Assembly: GCA_022729235.1 (NCBI GenBank)
Contig: JALDAJ010000001.1
Location: forward strand, 948,442-1,012,441
Direction: 5' to 3'
Length of the DNA stretch: 64,000 nucleotides
From: Candidatus Nanohalarchaeota archaeon
GTDB lineage: Archaea > Nanohalarchaeota > Nanosalinia > Nanosalinales > Nanosalinaceae
Shown here: one piece after another, positions 8,322 through 17,411 of the stretch
Position numbering within the stretch: the stretch's first letter is position 1
How the letters are laid out: every line of letters begins with the position of its first letter
The notes under the pieces: model-generated
The model's database searches: none
Told to the model about the DNA's origin: nothing
The model's input: the letters and a program-made list of their open reading frames with translations, nothing else
Program-made: the position numbers and the translations under genes

Positions 8322-9334
8322 TCCGTTAGTTCTTCGACCAGGTTCTCAAGCACGCGGACCGACTTTTCAAAATCTCCAAGGTCCAGCCGCTCACCAGGAG
8401 TGTGGTCCAGCTCAGAGTTGCCAGGACCATACGTGGCCATGGGGCAGTCCCAGACCTCTGCGTACCGGTTCATGTCGCAGGTCCCTGTCTTCCTGATCAT
8501 CCGGGGCTCACCGCCTATATCCCTGATACCGGAGCGGAAGATACGTGCTATCTCGCTTCTTGGACTCTTCATAACGGGTGGCGTACTCCTTAACCATTCG
8601 ATACTTCCGTTCTCCATGTGTTCCTCTATACGATTCTTCACATCCTCTATTTTCTCTGCTGGCGGTACACGTACCTGGAAACGGATACTTGCTCTGGTGG
8701 ATAGTCCTTCTTCCTGTCCGCCATCGATAGATAGAGGTTTGACATTAACAGCTTCAAAACCGTCTCCCGCGAACTCGTCTTCGATACGTGACCAGAAACT
8801 GACTGCTCTCTGTATCGCGTTCGGCTCGGGGCGCGAGGAATGGAAGAGTTCTTCCTCGACACTGTACACCCCGACAATAGAACCTCTATACCCCAGTGCA
8901 ATGCCATTCCAACCGGTCGGCTCGCCGTTTATCACGTAACCCGGCTCCTCCATGTCCTGGGTCAGGTACTCTGCGCCTTTCGAATCCGTCTCCTCTCTCA
9001 CGACGCCGGCAAAGTCTGCTCCGGTATTCACCGCAACTACGGCCATCGTAGCGAGAGGTCCTTTTGCGTCGACACTCCCTCTGCCGTGTAAAGTACCGTC
9101 CTCAACCTTTACCTCAAGGTCGCCGGGAACGGTGTCGATGTGCGAGGTCAGGAGAACCTCGTTTCCCGGAGCCCGGACGTTTCCTACCCCATCTATCCAG
9201 ACCTCTCTATCATTGTTTTCAAAGAACTCTACAAGCAGCTCCGCGCATTTTCTCTCCTCACCAGATGGCGAAGGCGTATCAACCAGTTCTACAAGCAACT
9301 CTCTAGCCTCTTCTAGACCGACTTCACTCGTAAT
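8318..9334 (-). CDS. lysK: LysW-lysine/ornithine hydrolase (M20 family)
   Basis: Releases lysine or ornithine from LysW. M20 metallopeptidase features are PSPSGEE near the N-terminus, SHIDTVPG, GRGSVDAKGP, EETDSKGAEYL and a late LDHTPGERLDL histidine. The first canonical start, TTG at 9298, would leave only seven residues before PSPSG and cut the usual N-terminal helix. The frame stays open upstream through EVGLEEARE to an ATT at 9334, which follows GGTGA by 6 nt inside the end of lysJ, so I give the ATT start; it is a proposal. It would overlap lysJ by 11 nt. Third gene of lysZ-lysJ-lysK. Confidence 0.9.
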   Translation of the reverse strand: MTSEVGLEEARELLVELVDTPSPSGEERKCAELLVEFFENNDREVWIDGVGNVRAPGNEVLLTSHIDTVPGDLEVKVEDGTLHGRGSVDAKGPLATMAVVAVNTGADFAGVVREETDSKGAEYLTQDMEEPGYVINGEPTGWNGIALGYRGSIVGVYSVEEELFHSSRPEPNAIQRAVSFWSRIEDEFAGDGFEAVNVKPLSIDGGQEEGLSTRASIRFQVRVPPAEKIEDVKNRIEEHMENGSIEWLRSTPPVMKSPRSEIARIFRSGIRDIGGEPRMIRKTGTCDMNRYAEVWDCPMATYGPGNSELDHTPGERLDLGDFEKSVRVLENLVEELTD

Positions 9335-10460
9335 CCTCTATCACCTTCTCAAGCGCCTCAACGAACTTGTCGACGTGACCCTCTTCTATAGTTAGTGGCG
9401 GTAGAAGTCTGAGGACTGTCCTACCAGTCGGTAGCGCCAGAACGCCGTGCTCCAGCGCGAGATTCTTCAATACCTTGTTGGCATCCCTTCTTAATTCAAC
9501 TCCGACCATCAGACCCTCTCCCCTCACATCTCTTATGAAGGAGTGCCTGTTTTCAAGTTCTTCCAGCCGAGACATCATGTAGCTCCCGACCTCAGAGGCA
9601 TTCTCTACCAGACCCTCGTCTTCTATAACGGACAGAGTGGCTCTACCGGCGGCAGTCACGGCAGGGCTGCCACTGAACGTCGATCCGTGAGGTCCCGCGT
9701 TTTCTGCTATCCAGTCCCTGCATATTGTGGCTCCTAGCGGGAAGCCTCCTGCAAGACCTTTCGCAACTGTGATTATATCGGGGGTTACCTCCACTGACTC
9801 ACATCTCCACATCTCTCCTGTCCTGCCGAGACCTGTCTGTATCTCATCCAGTACAAGTACCGCATCGTTCTCTTCAGTTATCTCTCTCGCTGTCTGCAGG
9901 TATTCCCGGGTCGCAGGGTGTAATCCGCCCTCTCCCTGGATGGGCTCCAGTATAACTGCTGCGGTATCCTCGTCAACCACCGCCTCTAGTTCTTCAATAT
10001 CATTGTACCTTACAAACTCTGCATCGAGAAGTGGTTCAAATGGCTCCCTGTACTTTTTCTTCCACGTGGCGGATAGAGAACCTGCTGTCCTGCCGTGGAA
10101 ACCTCTCTTCGCCGCCACTATCTTTGACCCTGTGGTCGCGCTCCTGGCAAACTTTAATGCTGCCTCGTTAGCCTCGGAACCGGAGTTCGATAGCCAGACG
10201 TTAGATAACCCCTCCGGCGCAGCTGATACCAGTTCCTCCTCGAAGCTCTTGCGGACGCTGTTGGGATAGGATGACTGGACGTAGATAAGTTCATCGAGCT
10301 GGTCTTTTACGGCTTCAACCACTTGGGGATGGTTGTGACCTGTTACAGTAACGGCGTAGCTCGCGCCGAAGTCCAGGTATTCTTCTCCGTTTTCGTCATA
10401 AAGATATGGACCGTCACCTTTCTCTACCTGTATCGGCTTCTTGTTGATTACAAATCCCAT
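9324..10460 (-). CDS. lysJ: LysW-semialdehyde aminotransferase (ArgD/LysJ family)
   Basis: A class III PLP aminotransferase that converts the LysW-linked semialdehyde to LysW-lysine or LysW-ornithine. Expected features are present: an early DENGEEYLDFGASYAV segment, GFHGRTAGSLSAT, LDEIQTGLGRTG and the PLP lysine in VAKGLAGGFPLGA. I chose the ATG at 10460, one nucleotide after the lysZ stop (TAGAATG), which gives 379 residues; the longer frame would overlap lysZ by 74 nt. Related ArgD enzymes also act on succinylaminoketopimelate, so this protein could serve a diaminopimelate branch as well. Confidence 0.94.
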   Translation of the reverse strand: MGFVINKKPIQVEKGDGPYLYDENGEEYLDFGASYAVTVTGHNHPQVVEAVKDQLDELIYVQSSYPNSVRKSFEEELVSAAPEGLSNVWLSNSGSEANEAALKFARSATTGSKIVAAKRGFHGRTAGSLSATWKKKYREPFEPLLDAEFVRYNDIEELEAVVDEDTAAVILEPIQGEGGLHPATREYLQTAREITEENDAVLVLDEIQTGLGRTGEMWRCESVEVTPDIITVAKGLAGGFPLGATICRDWIAENAGPHGSTFSGSPAVTAAGRATLSVIEDEGLVENASEVGSYMMSRLEELENRHSFIRDVRGEGLMVGVELRRDANKVLKNLALEHGVLALPTGRTVLRLLPPLTIEEGHVDKFVEALEKVIEDYE

Positions 10461-10461
10461 T

Positions 10462-11280
10462 CTAGACTGCTCCCGGAGTGAATCCTGTTCCGCGCCCTCC
10501 CAGCGCTTCTGTAACAGGTTTTTCTGTGTCTGCATCTGATATGGTTACCGATTCAGCGCCTTCCTCAAGCGCCTCGCCTGAGGCCATCACTTTCTTGGTC
10601 ATAAAGCCTTCTGCTGCTTCCCGGGCACGTTCCATGTCTTCCGGGGTTTCAATGTCCTCTATAAGCGTGTCCATGTCCTCTGGATCCTCGAAAACACCGG
10701 GTACGTCAGTGATTATCACAAGATCTGCTTCCATCTCACCTGCTATAGCCGCTGCCGCCCTATCTCCGTCCGCGTTTACGGGGGTTCCGTCGTCAGCCAG
10801 CATAGGGAGAGAGATGACAGGCAGGTATTCCCTGTCCATAAGTGTGCGGAGTAAGTCCGTATTAACTTCTTCTACTTTCCCAGAGTGTTCTCCTCTTCTT
10901 ATCTTTTTACGGCCGTTTTCCATAACCTTTACCGCGGACTTTCTCGGTCCAGTAAGCAGTGCCCCATCGACACCTGAAAGACCTACTGCGTTGACATCAA
11001 GATCCTGTAGCCGGGATGTGTAATCCACGTTAAGCTCCCCTGCCATGACCATGTTGAAAACTTTCATCGTCTCTTCATCAGTAAAACGGCTTTTAACTCC
11101 ACCCGGTGTCTCGACGTATTCCGGTTCTTCTCCCATAAGCTCAAGCACCTCATCGAGCCTGCCGGAACCCCCGTGCACTACTATTAACTCTCTACCACTT
11201 TCCCATAATCCTGCGATGTCTTCGATTACAGCTCCCATTTCTAAATCACTGGATCCACTTATTTTTACGACTACAGCCAT
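10462..11280 (-). CDS. lysZ: LysW-aminoadipate/glutamate kinase (ArgB family)
   Basis: Phosphorylates the free carboxylate of the LysW-bound substrate. The 272-residue amino-acid-kinase fold shows VVVKISGSS at the N-terminus, the IVVHGGSGRL glycine loop, PVNADGDRAAAAIA and a C-terminal GTGF. It is the first gene of lysZ-lysJ-lysK, preceded by a TATA-like TTTATAATA about 25 bp upstream and by the shared operator-like 12-mer at 11340. The unit converges on lysW-lysX-lysY, so the six genes are split over two strands. Confidence 0.95.
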   Translation of the reverse strand: MAVVVKISGSSDLEMGAVIEDIAGLWESGRELIVVHGGSGRLDEVLELMGEEPEYVETPGGVKSRFTDEETMKVFNMVMAGELNVDYTSRLQDLDVNAVGLSGVDGALLTGPRKSAVKVMENGRKKIRRGEHSGKVEEVNTDLLRTLMDREYLPVISLPMLADDGTPVNADGDRAAAAIAGEMEADLVIITDVPGVFEDPEDMDTLIEDIETPEDMERAREAAEGFMTKKVMASGEALEEGAESVTISDADTEKPVTEALGGRGTGFTPGAV

Positions 11281-11339
11281 ATTATATCACAGAAAACGTA
11301 AATTTATTATAAATACTCATAATTCTACTTGTTTTGATT

Positions 11340-11351
11340 CGAATTTCGTAA
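11340..11351 (+). promoter_or_regulatory. putative Lrp-family operator, copy 3 (lysZJK side)
   Basis: CGAATTTCGTAA lies 60 bp upstream of the lysZ start and 57 bp upstream of the divergent unknown gene at 11409. It matches the copies at 3271 and 6198 at all fixed positions. TATA-like elements flank it on both sides (lysZ about 11302-11312; the 11409 gene atataaaag about 11378-11386). Confidence 0.6.
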
Positions 11352-11408
11352 GAAAAAGCCAGAACTCAGTAATATCAATATAAAAGTTTATCCGAGATCA
11401 AGTAGATT

Positions 11409-12281
11409 ATGGCGACCTCTACATCCACGCAGGACTACGATCTACAATCAGAACTGGAAGAACTGAGTGAGGAAAACCCTTATCCCGGTTACCAGGATTC
11501 CTGGTCCATGGGAGAGGATTTACTCGGCATATTCTCCCGCTCGATAGTAGGCACCTGGGCCGAGTGGTTAGGAGAGCACGGACATGACGCCTATGAAGAA
11601 TTAGATGAAGTTGTAGAGGACTATACTACCTTTATGTCAACAGTATATGATAGAGACGTGGACAGGTCAGACGCCATAGACTTCATGAGAGCAGCCTATG
11701 ACGATGAGGTCGACATCGATTCTAGCCAGTTCGATGCTATCTCTTTCGCCTTTTACCACAATATTTTCGATGTGTTTCCCGGCCGGAAACGCGAGTTCGC
11801 GGAAGAGGTTGGAAGGAGGTTTTACAGCCAGCTTGAAGACGAGTTAGGACTTGACTTACCAGAAGAGCGCCATACAGAGGAACAGCTTGAAAGCGCAAAA
11901 GAAAACATTAACGTCATAGGAGAGTTTTTGGGACAACAAGGATACCTGGGAGCTGATGAAGAACCGTTTGAGTTTAAATTTGAAGTAGAAGCTGAAAGAG
12001 ATGGAGAAAATGTTTGCCAGGGTGAAGAAGAGTTCATCACTAACCTCGATGAAAATGGAAGAGCCTACGCACAATACGTCATGAGTCTTCCTGGGATACT
12101 ACCTTCAGCAGTCTACCTTTTCAACATAGAAGGAGAGGCACAGCACCACTCCTCACGTATCTTCCAGGAGCTGTTCGACCAGATGGATCTTGACGCCGCG
12201 GAAACAGATGATTTCGACCCGACAGGTCACGATTCGGAAAAAGTAGTAGAGTTCTGGATTATAGAGGATAGAGAGCAGTAG
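11409..12281 (+). CDS. acidic protein of unknown function
   Basis: A 290-residue soluble, strongly acidic protein that I do not recognise. It has no signal peptide or membrane segment. Residues 1-150 look mostly helical, with several Tyr/Trp-rich patches (SWSMGEDLLG, GTWAEWLGEHGH); the rest is mixed, with a late HHSSRIFQELFDQ segment. It is divergent from lysZ and shares a promoter region that contains the third CGAWTWTCGTAA box, so it may belong to the same regulon. A clear TATA-like atataaaag lies about 25 bp upstream of the ATG. Confidence 0.75.
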   Translation: MATSTSTQDYDLQSELEELSEENPYPGYQDSWSMGEDLLGIFSRSIVGTWAEWLGEHGHDAYEELDEVVEDYTTFMSTVYDRDVDRSDAIDFMRAAYDDEVDIDSSQFDAISFAFYHNIFDVFPGRKREFAEEVGRRFYSQLEDELGLDLPEERHTEEQLESAKENINVIGEFLGQQGYLGADEEPFEFKFEVEAERDGENVCQGEEEFITNLDENGRAYAQYVMSLPGILPSAVYLFNIEGEAQHHSSRIFQELFDQMDLDAAETDDFDPTGHDSEKVVEFWIIEDREQ

Positions 12282-12292
12282 AAGTTCTGACC

Positions 12293-12916
12293 TTAATCAA
12301 GTAACTCAACTTCTTCTATTTTTTCTGCACCATCGTCACCCATGACAATCTTGAATCCTTTACCCGTTTCTTCGGAGGCGCTGTTGATGACTGGAGTCCC
12401 CATAAGCTCCCGCTTTCCAAAGTCTTCGTGAACGTGACCGTTCATCCATACCGCGGGCTTGTGTCGGAGGATTAACTCGCGGAACTGTTCAAAACCTATC
12501 CGGCGCCCGGAGTGGATCTGGTCGCCTACTTTATGTGGCGGGTAGTGAGATCCTACGATAATCTTTGAAGGGTCGCCGTGTTCTTCTATAAGAGCTCCTA
12601 CCTTCTCGTTCACATCCTCCGGGAAGTCTCCACCGATAAGGATAACAAGATATTCGTCGTCTATTTCTGCCTCCAAGAAGTTGAATACCGGGACCTTATC
12701 CAGAAAATCGGCGTCAAACATCATATCCCGGTTGCCTGTGCAACCTATAGCAGGTATTTCAACGCGCTCGAACAGGTCTACCGCGTACTCCTCGTCCATG
12801 TAGTCGCCGAGGTTGATGTAAAGATCGTATTCACCAGAATTTGCCTCTTCTATCGCGGCTTCCTTAAGTTCCTCTTTCGAGTGGAAGTCGCTGGTGACGA
12901 GGATTGTCAGGGACAT
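12293..12916 (-). CDS. YfcE/MJ0936-like metallophosphoesterase
   Basis: A calcineurin-like phosphoesterase. The two-metal site motifs appear in order: TSDFHS at the N-terminus, NLGDYMDEE, CTGNRDMMF, VGSHYPPH and NGHVHEDFG. The start was placed at the ATG at 12916 (MSLTILVTSDFHS) because the first beta strand should begin there; the longer frame adds seven residues. At 207 residues it is slightly longer than MJ0936-type phosphodiesterases. The substrate is unknown. It converges with the unknown gene at 11409, with 11 nt between stop codons. Confidence 0.88.
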   Translation of the reverse strand: MSLTILVTSDFHSKEELKEAAIEEANSGEYDLYINLGDYMDEEYAVDLFERVEIPAIGCTGNRDMMFDADFLDKVPVFNFLEAEIDDEYLVILIGGDFPEDVNEKVGALIEEHGDPSKIIVGSHYPPHKVGDQIHSGRRIGFEQFRELILRHKPAVWMNGHVHEDFGKRELMGTPVINSASEETGKGFKIVMGDDGAEKIEEVELLD

Positions 12917-13011
12917 GCATAATCTCTGTTTTATCAAAATCTTATAAGCTCATCGTTGCCTGACCTCTCCATAGATAATCGGTTGCCATAATAAAAAGAA
13001 AAGAGAATTTT

Positions 13012-13965
13012 TTACCGGGACTGGGCGTCCTCAACTTCTTCTTCTAGACCGAGTCCGTCTATCAGGTTCTGGTAACCTTTCCTGATAGTTACCTCGGTCA
13101 CGCCGACCGTGTCCGCGATCTTTTTCTGGGAGATATCCTCTCCTTCAAGGATAGATGCAAGATACAGCGCGGATGCAACGATGCTATCTGGGCTTCTACC
13201 TGCTAGAAGATCCTGTTCTCTGGAACTGGACACGATATCTCGCGCCCTGCCCTGTGACTCCCCGCTCATCCCGAGCCGTGAGGAGAACCTGGGTATGAAG
13301 TCTTCAGGGTTGACCGGTACAATCCTGAGGTCGAGCTCCCTCGCAACGTAACGGTAAGTCTTTCCTAGCTCACGTTCCGAGAGGTCTGCCTCATCTGCGA
13401 TTTCCGACATCGTCCGGGGCACGCCATGGTTTCTTGCAACGAGGTAGACCAGTGAGGCGACTATCGCCTCTATCTTCCTTCCCTTGACTACATCTCCTTC
13501 CAGCGCCTTTTCATATAGGCGGGCGGCTTCCTCAGTAACGGATTCAGGAAGCCCGAGAACATCCACTATACTCTCCATTTCTTCCAGCGCGAACTTCATA
13601 CGCCTGTCACGGGACTCGTCCAGCCTGCGGTGCCATTTCCTCATCCTGTAGTACTGGCTCCTCTTGCTCGGAGAAACCTGGGACATGTTACCATATCCAC
13701 GACCGATTTCTGTCCTTACACCCCTGGACGGCTCAGTATACGTGATAGGGGCGCCTGTCCTCTCTTTTCTCTCCCTCTCCTCGGCTGTAAATGCACGGGG
13801 TCCTGCCGACTCCTGGACTCGCTCATCGTCCAGAACTGTACCACACTCCTGGCATATCAGCTCTGCTTCCCGCGTCTCTCTTATACGGGTCGATCCGCAC
13901 TCCGGGCACTGGAGCACATGGTCTTCTTGCGACCTATCCTCTTGATTTTCATCATTCTCAGGCAT
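13012..13965 (-). CDS. tfb: transcription initiation factor IIB (TFB)
   Basis: Bridges TBP-bound promoters and RNA polymerase. The N-terminal zinc ribbon has Cys20, Cys23, Cys38 and Cys41. The B-reader/linker region follows (GPRAFTAEERERKERTGAP), then two cyclin-like repeats from about 115 to 310. The C-terminal repeat contains ISQKKIADTVGVTEVTIRKGY, a helix-turn-helix that contacts the BRE. At 317 residues it is a normal full-length TFB. Only one copy is seen in this window; haloarchaea often carry several. Confidence 0.97.
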   Translation of the reverse strand: MPENDENQEDRSQEDHVLQCPECGSTRIRETREAELICQECGTVLDDERVQESAGPRAFTAEERERKERTGAPITYTEPSRGVRTEIGRGYGNMSQVSPSKRSQYYRMRKWHRRLDESRDRRMKFALEEMESIVDVLGLPESVTEEAARLYEKALEGDVVKGRKIEAIVASLVYLVARNHGVPRTMSEIADEADLSERELGKTYRYVARELDLRIVPVNPEDFIPRFSSRLGMSGESQGRARDIVSSSREQDLLAGRSPDSIVASALYLASILEGEDISQKKIADTVGVTEVTIRKGYQNLIDGLGLEEEVEDAQSR

Positions 13966-14091
13966 TGTGCATCACCAATTCACAGTCTTTTTGGTTTCAA
14001 GCTGATTCGCCTTCTAACAGTTAAATGCCTATGGGGGTACCCGGGAAAAATAAAGTGGTATAAGAAAATAGCTGTGGCGTTCTGTACCTGT

Positions 14092-16752
14092 TCAGAACTC
14101 GTCTGGCATGTGGTCGTTCACTAACTTCTTCAGCCCCTCGATAAAGAGGAATGTAACAACAGCTGCTGCCAAGACGACTCCCCATTCCCACAGTCCGATA
14201 GGTGTGTGTGGGAACAATCCTTCCCGCGTGAAGAACGGTAGGTAGATAACTGCAAACCATGCTGGGGCGATTACGGATACAGATGCCAACAGTAGCTTGT
14301 TCCCGAATAGAGTCTCTCGTAGACCCATGTCGAACACGGACTCTCTCAGCGACCTGAAGTTGAATGTGGTGATAAATATGAGCGCTGCAATCGCCGAGAA
14401 CTTCATGGTCCTCGCTCTATCCAGGGACTCTTCTGGCGGGAATGGATTCCCGAGCAGGAAGATTACAAGTCCTGTGATAGCCACGAAAAATGCGAGTGGA
14501 ACTGAAAGGAGCAGATTCCGCGGGCTCAGGATTTTCTGGCCAGGATCACGTGGTTCTCTGTCCATAACGTCCTCGATTTCAGGGTCAAGACCCAGGGATA
14601 TCGCAGGGAACTCCTGACCTATAACGTTGATGAAGAGTATCTGTAAACCTACCAGAGGTATGTACGCGAACCCAGAGTACCCGAATAGTAAGGGGAAAGT
14701 AAGTACCGCGAGCATGAGCGTGATTACCTCGGCAAAGTTCCTGGAGACCAGGTAAACTGTAAACTTCTCCAGGTTATCGTAGATACGTCGACCGTCTTTT
14801 ACAGCCTCTACTATGGTATGAAAGTTATCGTCTTCAAGTACTATTTCACTCGCCTCTCGGGTCACATCAGTCCCTTTCTCTCCCATCCCTACACCGATGT
14901 CTGCCCTTTTCACCGCTGGCGCGTCGTTGATGCCGTCACCGGTCATAGCTACTATCTCATCGTTTTCCTGGAGAGCCTCAACGATATGCAGTTTCTGCTC
15001 TGGTCTAGTCCGTGCGTAGATATCGACTTCAGGTATCCTCTCGTGAAGCTCGTCCTCCGACATCTCCTCGAGTTCGTCACCGGTCACCACTTCAGGATTA
15101 TCGGTCAGCTCTATATCCTCAGCGATAGCTTTCGCGGTCTCAGGGTTATCTCCTGTCACCATCTTAACATTGATACCTGCGCTTTCACACATCGCGATAG
15201 AGTCCTTTACCTCGGGGCGTGGAGGATCGATCATCCCTGCAAGACCGAGAAGAGTCATGTCCTGCTCAACGTTGTCTTCCTGGAACGGCTTCTCCACACC
15301 CTCTCTGTAAGCCAGCGCCAGAACTCTCAACGCATCCTCCGCGAACTCACTGTTCTTCTCAAGTAACTCGTGTTTATCCTCCTCCGTCAGTTCCCTCCTG
15401 TCACCGTCAACCATGATGTGAGAGCACCTATCGAGCACGACTTCCGGGGCGCCCTTCATGAACGCCCAGTTCTCACCGTCCACATCGTTTATCGTTGTCA
15501 TCCTCTTCCGTCCGGATGAGAACATGATCTCCTTCTTTCTCTCATGTTTTCCCTCAAGATCTTCTTTCTTGAAGTCTGCTTTCTCCCCGAGAACCACTAA
15601 CGCGCCTTCTGTAGGATCGCCGTTCATCTCGTAGTTGCCTTCTTCCACGTGCAGTTCCGCATTATTGCAGAGCATCCCTGTCTTCAGGAAGAGTCCAAGA
15701 GTCTCCGACTTGTCCGGCGTGTAGGGCTGCGCCTTGTACTTGATATCTCCCTGCGGAACGTATCCGCTACCATCGACCTCGACCTCTTTCCCGTCGAGAT
15801 ACATCTTCTTCACGGTCATCTCGTTTTTCGTTAGAGTCCCCGTCTTGTCAGTACAGATAACCGTCGTGCTCCCGAGACCTTCTACGGCGAGCATCTTTCT
15901 AACTATCGCGTTCTTCTCCGCCATATCCTTCATGCCGTGTGAGAGCGTGACGGTGACTGCGAGAGGTAGACCTTCTGGAACCGCTGCAACTGCCAGTGCA
16001 AGTGTAACGATAAGCAGGTCGAAGATCTGCGCCTGCTCCCATAGACCAAGCCCAAAGAATACTGTAAGAGTGACTAGTGACAGATAGGCAAAACGCTTCG
16101 CCAGCATCTTTATCCTTTTCTGGAGCGGTGTCTCTGGTTCTTCCTCCTGTATCTCATCCGCTATCTTCCCGAGCTCTGTCTCCATCCCTGTCGCGGTTAC
16201 TTCAGCCCTGCACTTACCCTCAGTAATCGTTGTCCCCGAGTAGAGCTCGTCACCCTCTTCTTTCCCTACAGGGTTGCTTTCACCAGTAAGTACTGCCTCG
16301 TTCACGTGCAGGTCATTTGCTTCTACTACCTCTGCATCCGCAGGAATCTTTGCACCTCTATCAAGAACAAGCAGGTCCCCGGGAACTACGTCGATACTGG
16401 GGATTTCCTTCAGCTTACCATCCCGCTCCACAGTCGTGGTAGGCTCCACCATCGCCTCAAGCTCCTCCATCGCCTTCTCGGCTTTCCACTCCTGTACGTA
16501 TCCGCTTACAACGATGATGCCGACGATGACGTTAACGAAGTAAAAAGTGTAAATCTTCCCGGGGTCGTATATCGAGGCGATGTAGGATATAACAGCCGCA
16601 GCGATAAGAATCCAGACAAGAAAGTTCTTACTGAACTGCCGGATAAAAATATCTAGTCTAGAGGTACCTTCCTCTTTTTCCAGCTCATTAGACCCATACT
16701 CCTCCAGTCTATCCTTTGCCTCTTCTTTCGTGAGACCTTCCTGTTCGGGCAT
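14092..16752 (-). CDS. P2-type cation-transporting ATPase
   Basis: An 886-residue P-type ATPase with an N-terminal cation-ATPase domain, a TGES actuator loop (156-159), M4 PEGLP (259-263), the phosphorylated Asp302 in DKTGTLT, TGDGINDAPA and about ten membrane helices. Overall layout is that of SERCA/PMCA calcium pumps. In M6 the calcium-ligand run NLVTD of SERCA appears replaced by NVIGQE, so two ligand positions (Thr799 and Asp800 in SERCA numbering) seem altered; calcium specificity is therefore uncertain and a monovalent ion or proton is possible. It stands alone on the minus strand. Confidence 0.93.
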   Translation of the reverse strand: MPEQEGLTKEEAKDRLEEYGSNELEKEEGTSRLDIFIRQFSKNFLVWILIAAAVISYIASIYDPGKIYTFYFVNVIVGIIVVSGYVQEWKAEKAMEELEAMVEPTTTVERDGKLKEIPSIDVVPGDLLVLDRGAKIPADAEVVEANDLHVNEAVLTGESNPVGKEEGDELYSGTTITEGKCRAEVTATGMETELGKIADEIQEEEPETPLQKRIKMLAKRFAYLSLVTLTVFFGLGLWEQAQIFDLLIVTLALAVAAVPEGLPLAVTVTLSHGMKDMAEKNAIVRKMLAVEGLGSTTVICTDKTGTLTKNEMTVKKMYLDGKEVEVDGSGYVPQGDIKYKAQPYTPDKSETLGLFLKTGMLCNNAELHVEEGNYEMNGDPTEGALVVLGEKADFKKEDLEGKHERKKEIMFSSGRKRMTTINDVDGENWAFMKGAPEVVLDRCSHIMVDGDRRELTEEDKHELLEKNSEFAEDALRVLALAYREGVEKPFQEDNVEQDMTLLGLAGMIDPPRPEVKDSIAMCESAGINVKMVTGDNPETAKAIAEDIELTDNPEVVTGDELEEMSEDELHERIPEVDIYARTRPEQKLHIVEALQENDEIVAMTGDGINDAPAVKRADIGVGMGEKGTDVTREASEIVLEDDNFHTIVEAVKDGRRIYDNLEKFTVYLVSRNFAEVITLMLAVLTFPLLFGYSGFAYIPLVGLQILFINVIGQEFPAISLGLDPEIEDVMDREPRDPGQKILSPRNLLLSVPLAFFVAITGLVIFLLGNPFPPEESLDRARTMKFSAIAALIFITTFNFRSLRESVFDMGLRETLFGNKLLLASVSVIAPAWFAVIYLPFFTREGLFPHTPIGLWEWGVVLAAAVVTFLFIEGLKKLVNDHMPDEF

Positions 16753-16802
16753 TCTAACTAGATTAAGTCAAGCCTATTGAAAAAAGGTTACTAATTACCT
16801 TC

Positions 16803-17411
16803 TCAAACACCCACGCCTGTATCGGCTTCCGGTAAATCGTGTTTCTCATAGTCGATACCAAGCTCTTCCAGCGCCACCTCCATGTGCCTGTCTTCCGCGT
16901 ACTCCGAGCCCTCGCTCTCTCTAATTTCCTGGGTGGTCGCCAGTACCTCCCCGCGCCTGTCATCAGGAATACTGTATTTGTCCGCGCTCAGCTCTATGAC
17001 GAGCCCGTTGTTGTCGGTGGTGTAAATCGAGTGGAAGATACCGCGGTCAAAAACGTTGTAGCTGTACCCGTTTTCATCCAGCGCATCCATGATATCCTCG
17101 AACTCCGCCGGGTCGATCTTGAAGGAAATGTGGTGAACCGCCCCGGTTCGGGTGGTCTGCCTGTCAACTGAGTCGCGGTCGTCATTGACGAAAAATGTTA
17201 GTATACGTCCGTCGCCGGTATCGAAAAACAGGTGGGTCTGCCGGGGATCGTCGAGGTTCGGCTGTTTCAGGACGAGGGGCATCCCGAGGATGTCGCGGTA
17301 GAACTCAACAGTGTCTTCCTCGTTGCTCCCCCATAAAGTTATGTGGTCCACGCCCCGGGTTTTGAACGCGCTGTCCGGCTCCTCGCTGGTAATAGGTGTT
17401 TTGTCGGTCAT
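16803..17411 (-). CDS. VOC-family metal-dependent protein (glyoxalase/dioxygenase fold)
   Basis: A 202-residue protein with paired beta-alpha-beta-beta-beta modules. GVDHITLWGSNEEDTVEFYRD opens the first half, VHHISFKIDP the second and GLVIELS holds the usual terminal Glu ligand. Metal-ligand histidines at the start of each half are present. A 40-residue C-terminal tail follows the core. The start at 17411 (MTDKTP) was chosen because the longer frame extends through the upstream gene's promoter. The reaction is unknown; the fold covers glyoxalase, extradiol dioxygenase and antibiotic-binding proteins. Its 5' region is shared with the divergent coiled-coil gene. Confidence 0.85.
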   Translation of the reverse strand: MTDKTPITSEEPDSAFKTRGVDHITLWGSNEEDTVEFYRDILGMPLVLKQPNLDDPRQTHLFFDTGDGRILTFFVNDDRDSVDRQTTRTGAVHHISFKIDPAEFEDIMDALDENGYSYNVFDRGIFHSIYTTDNNGLVIELSADKYSIPDDRRGEVLATTQEIRESEGSEYAEDRHMEVALEELGIDYEKHDLPEADTGVGV

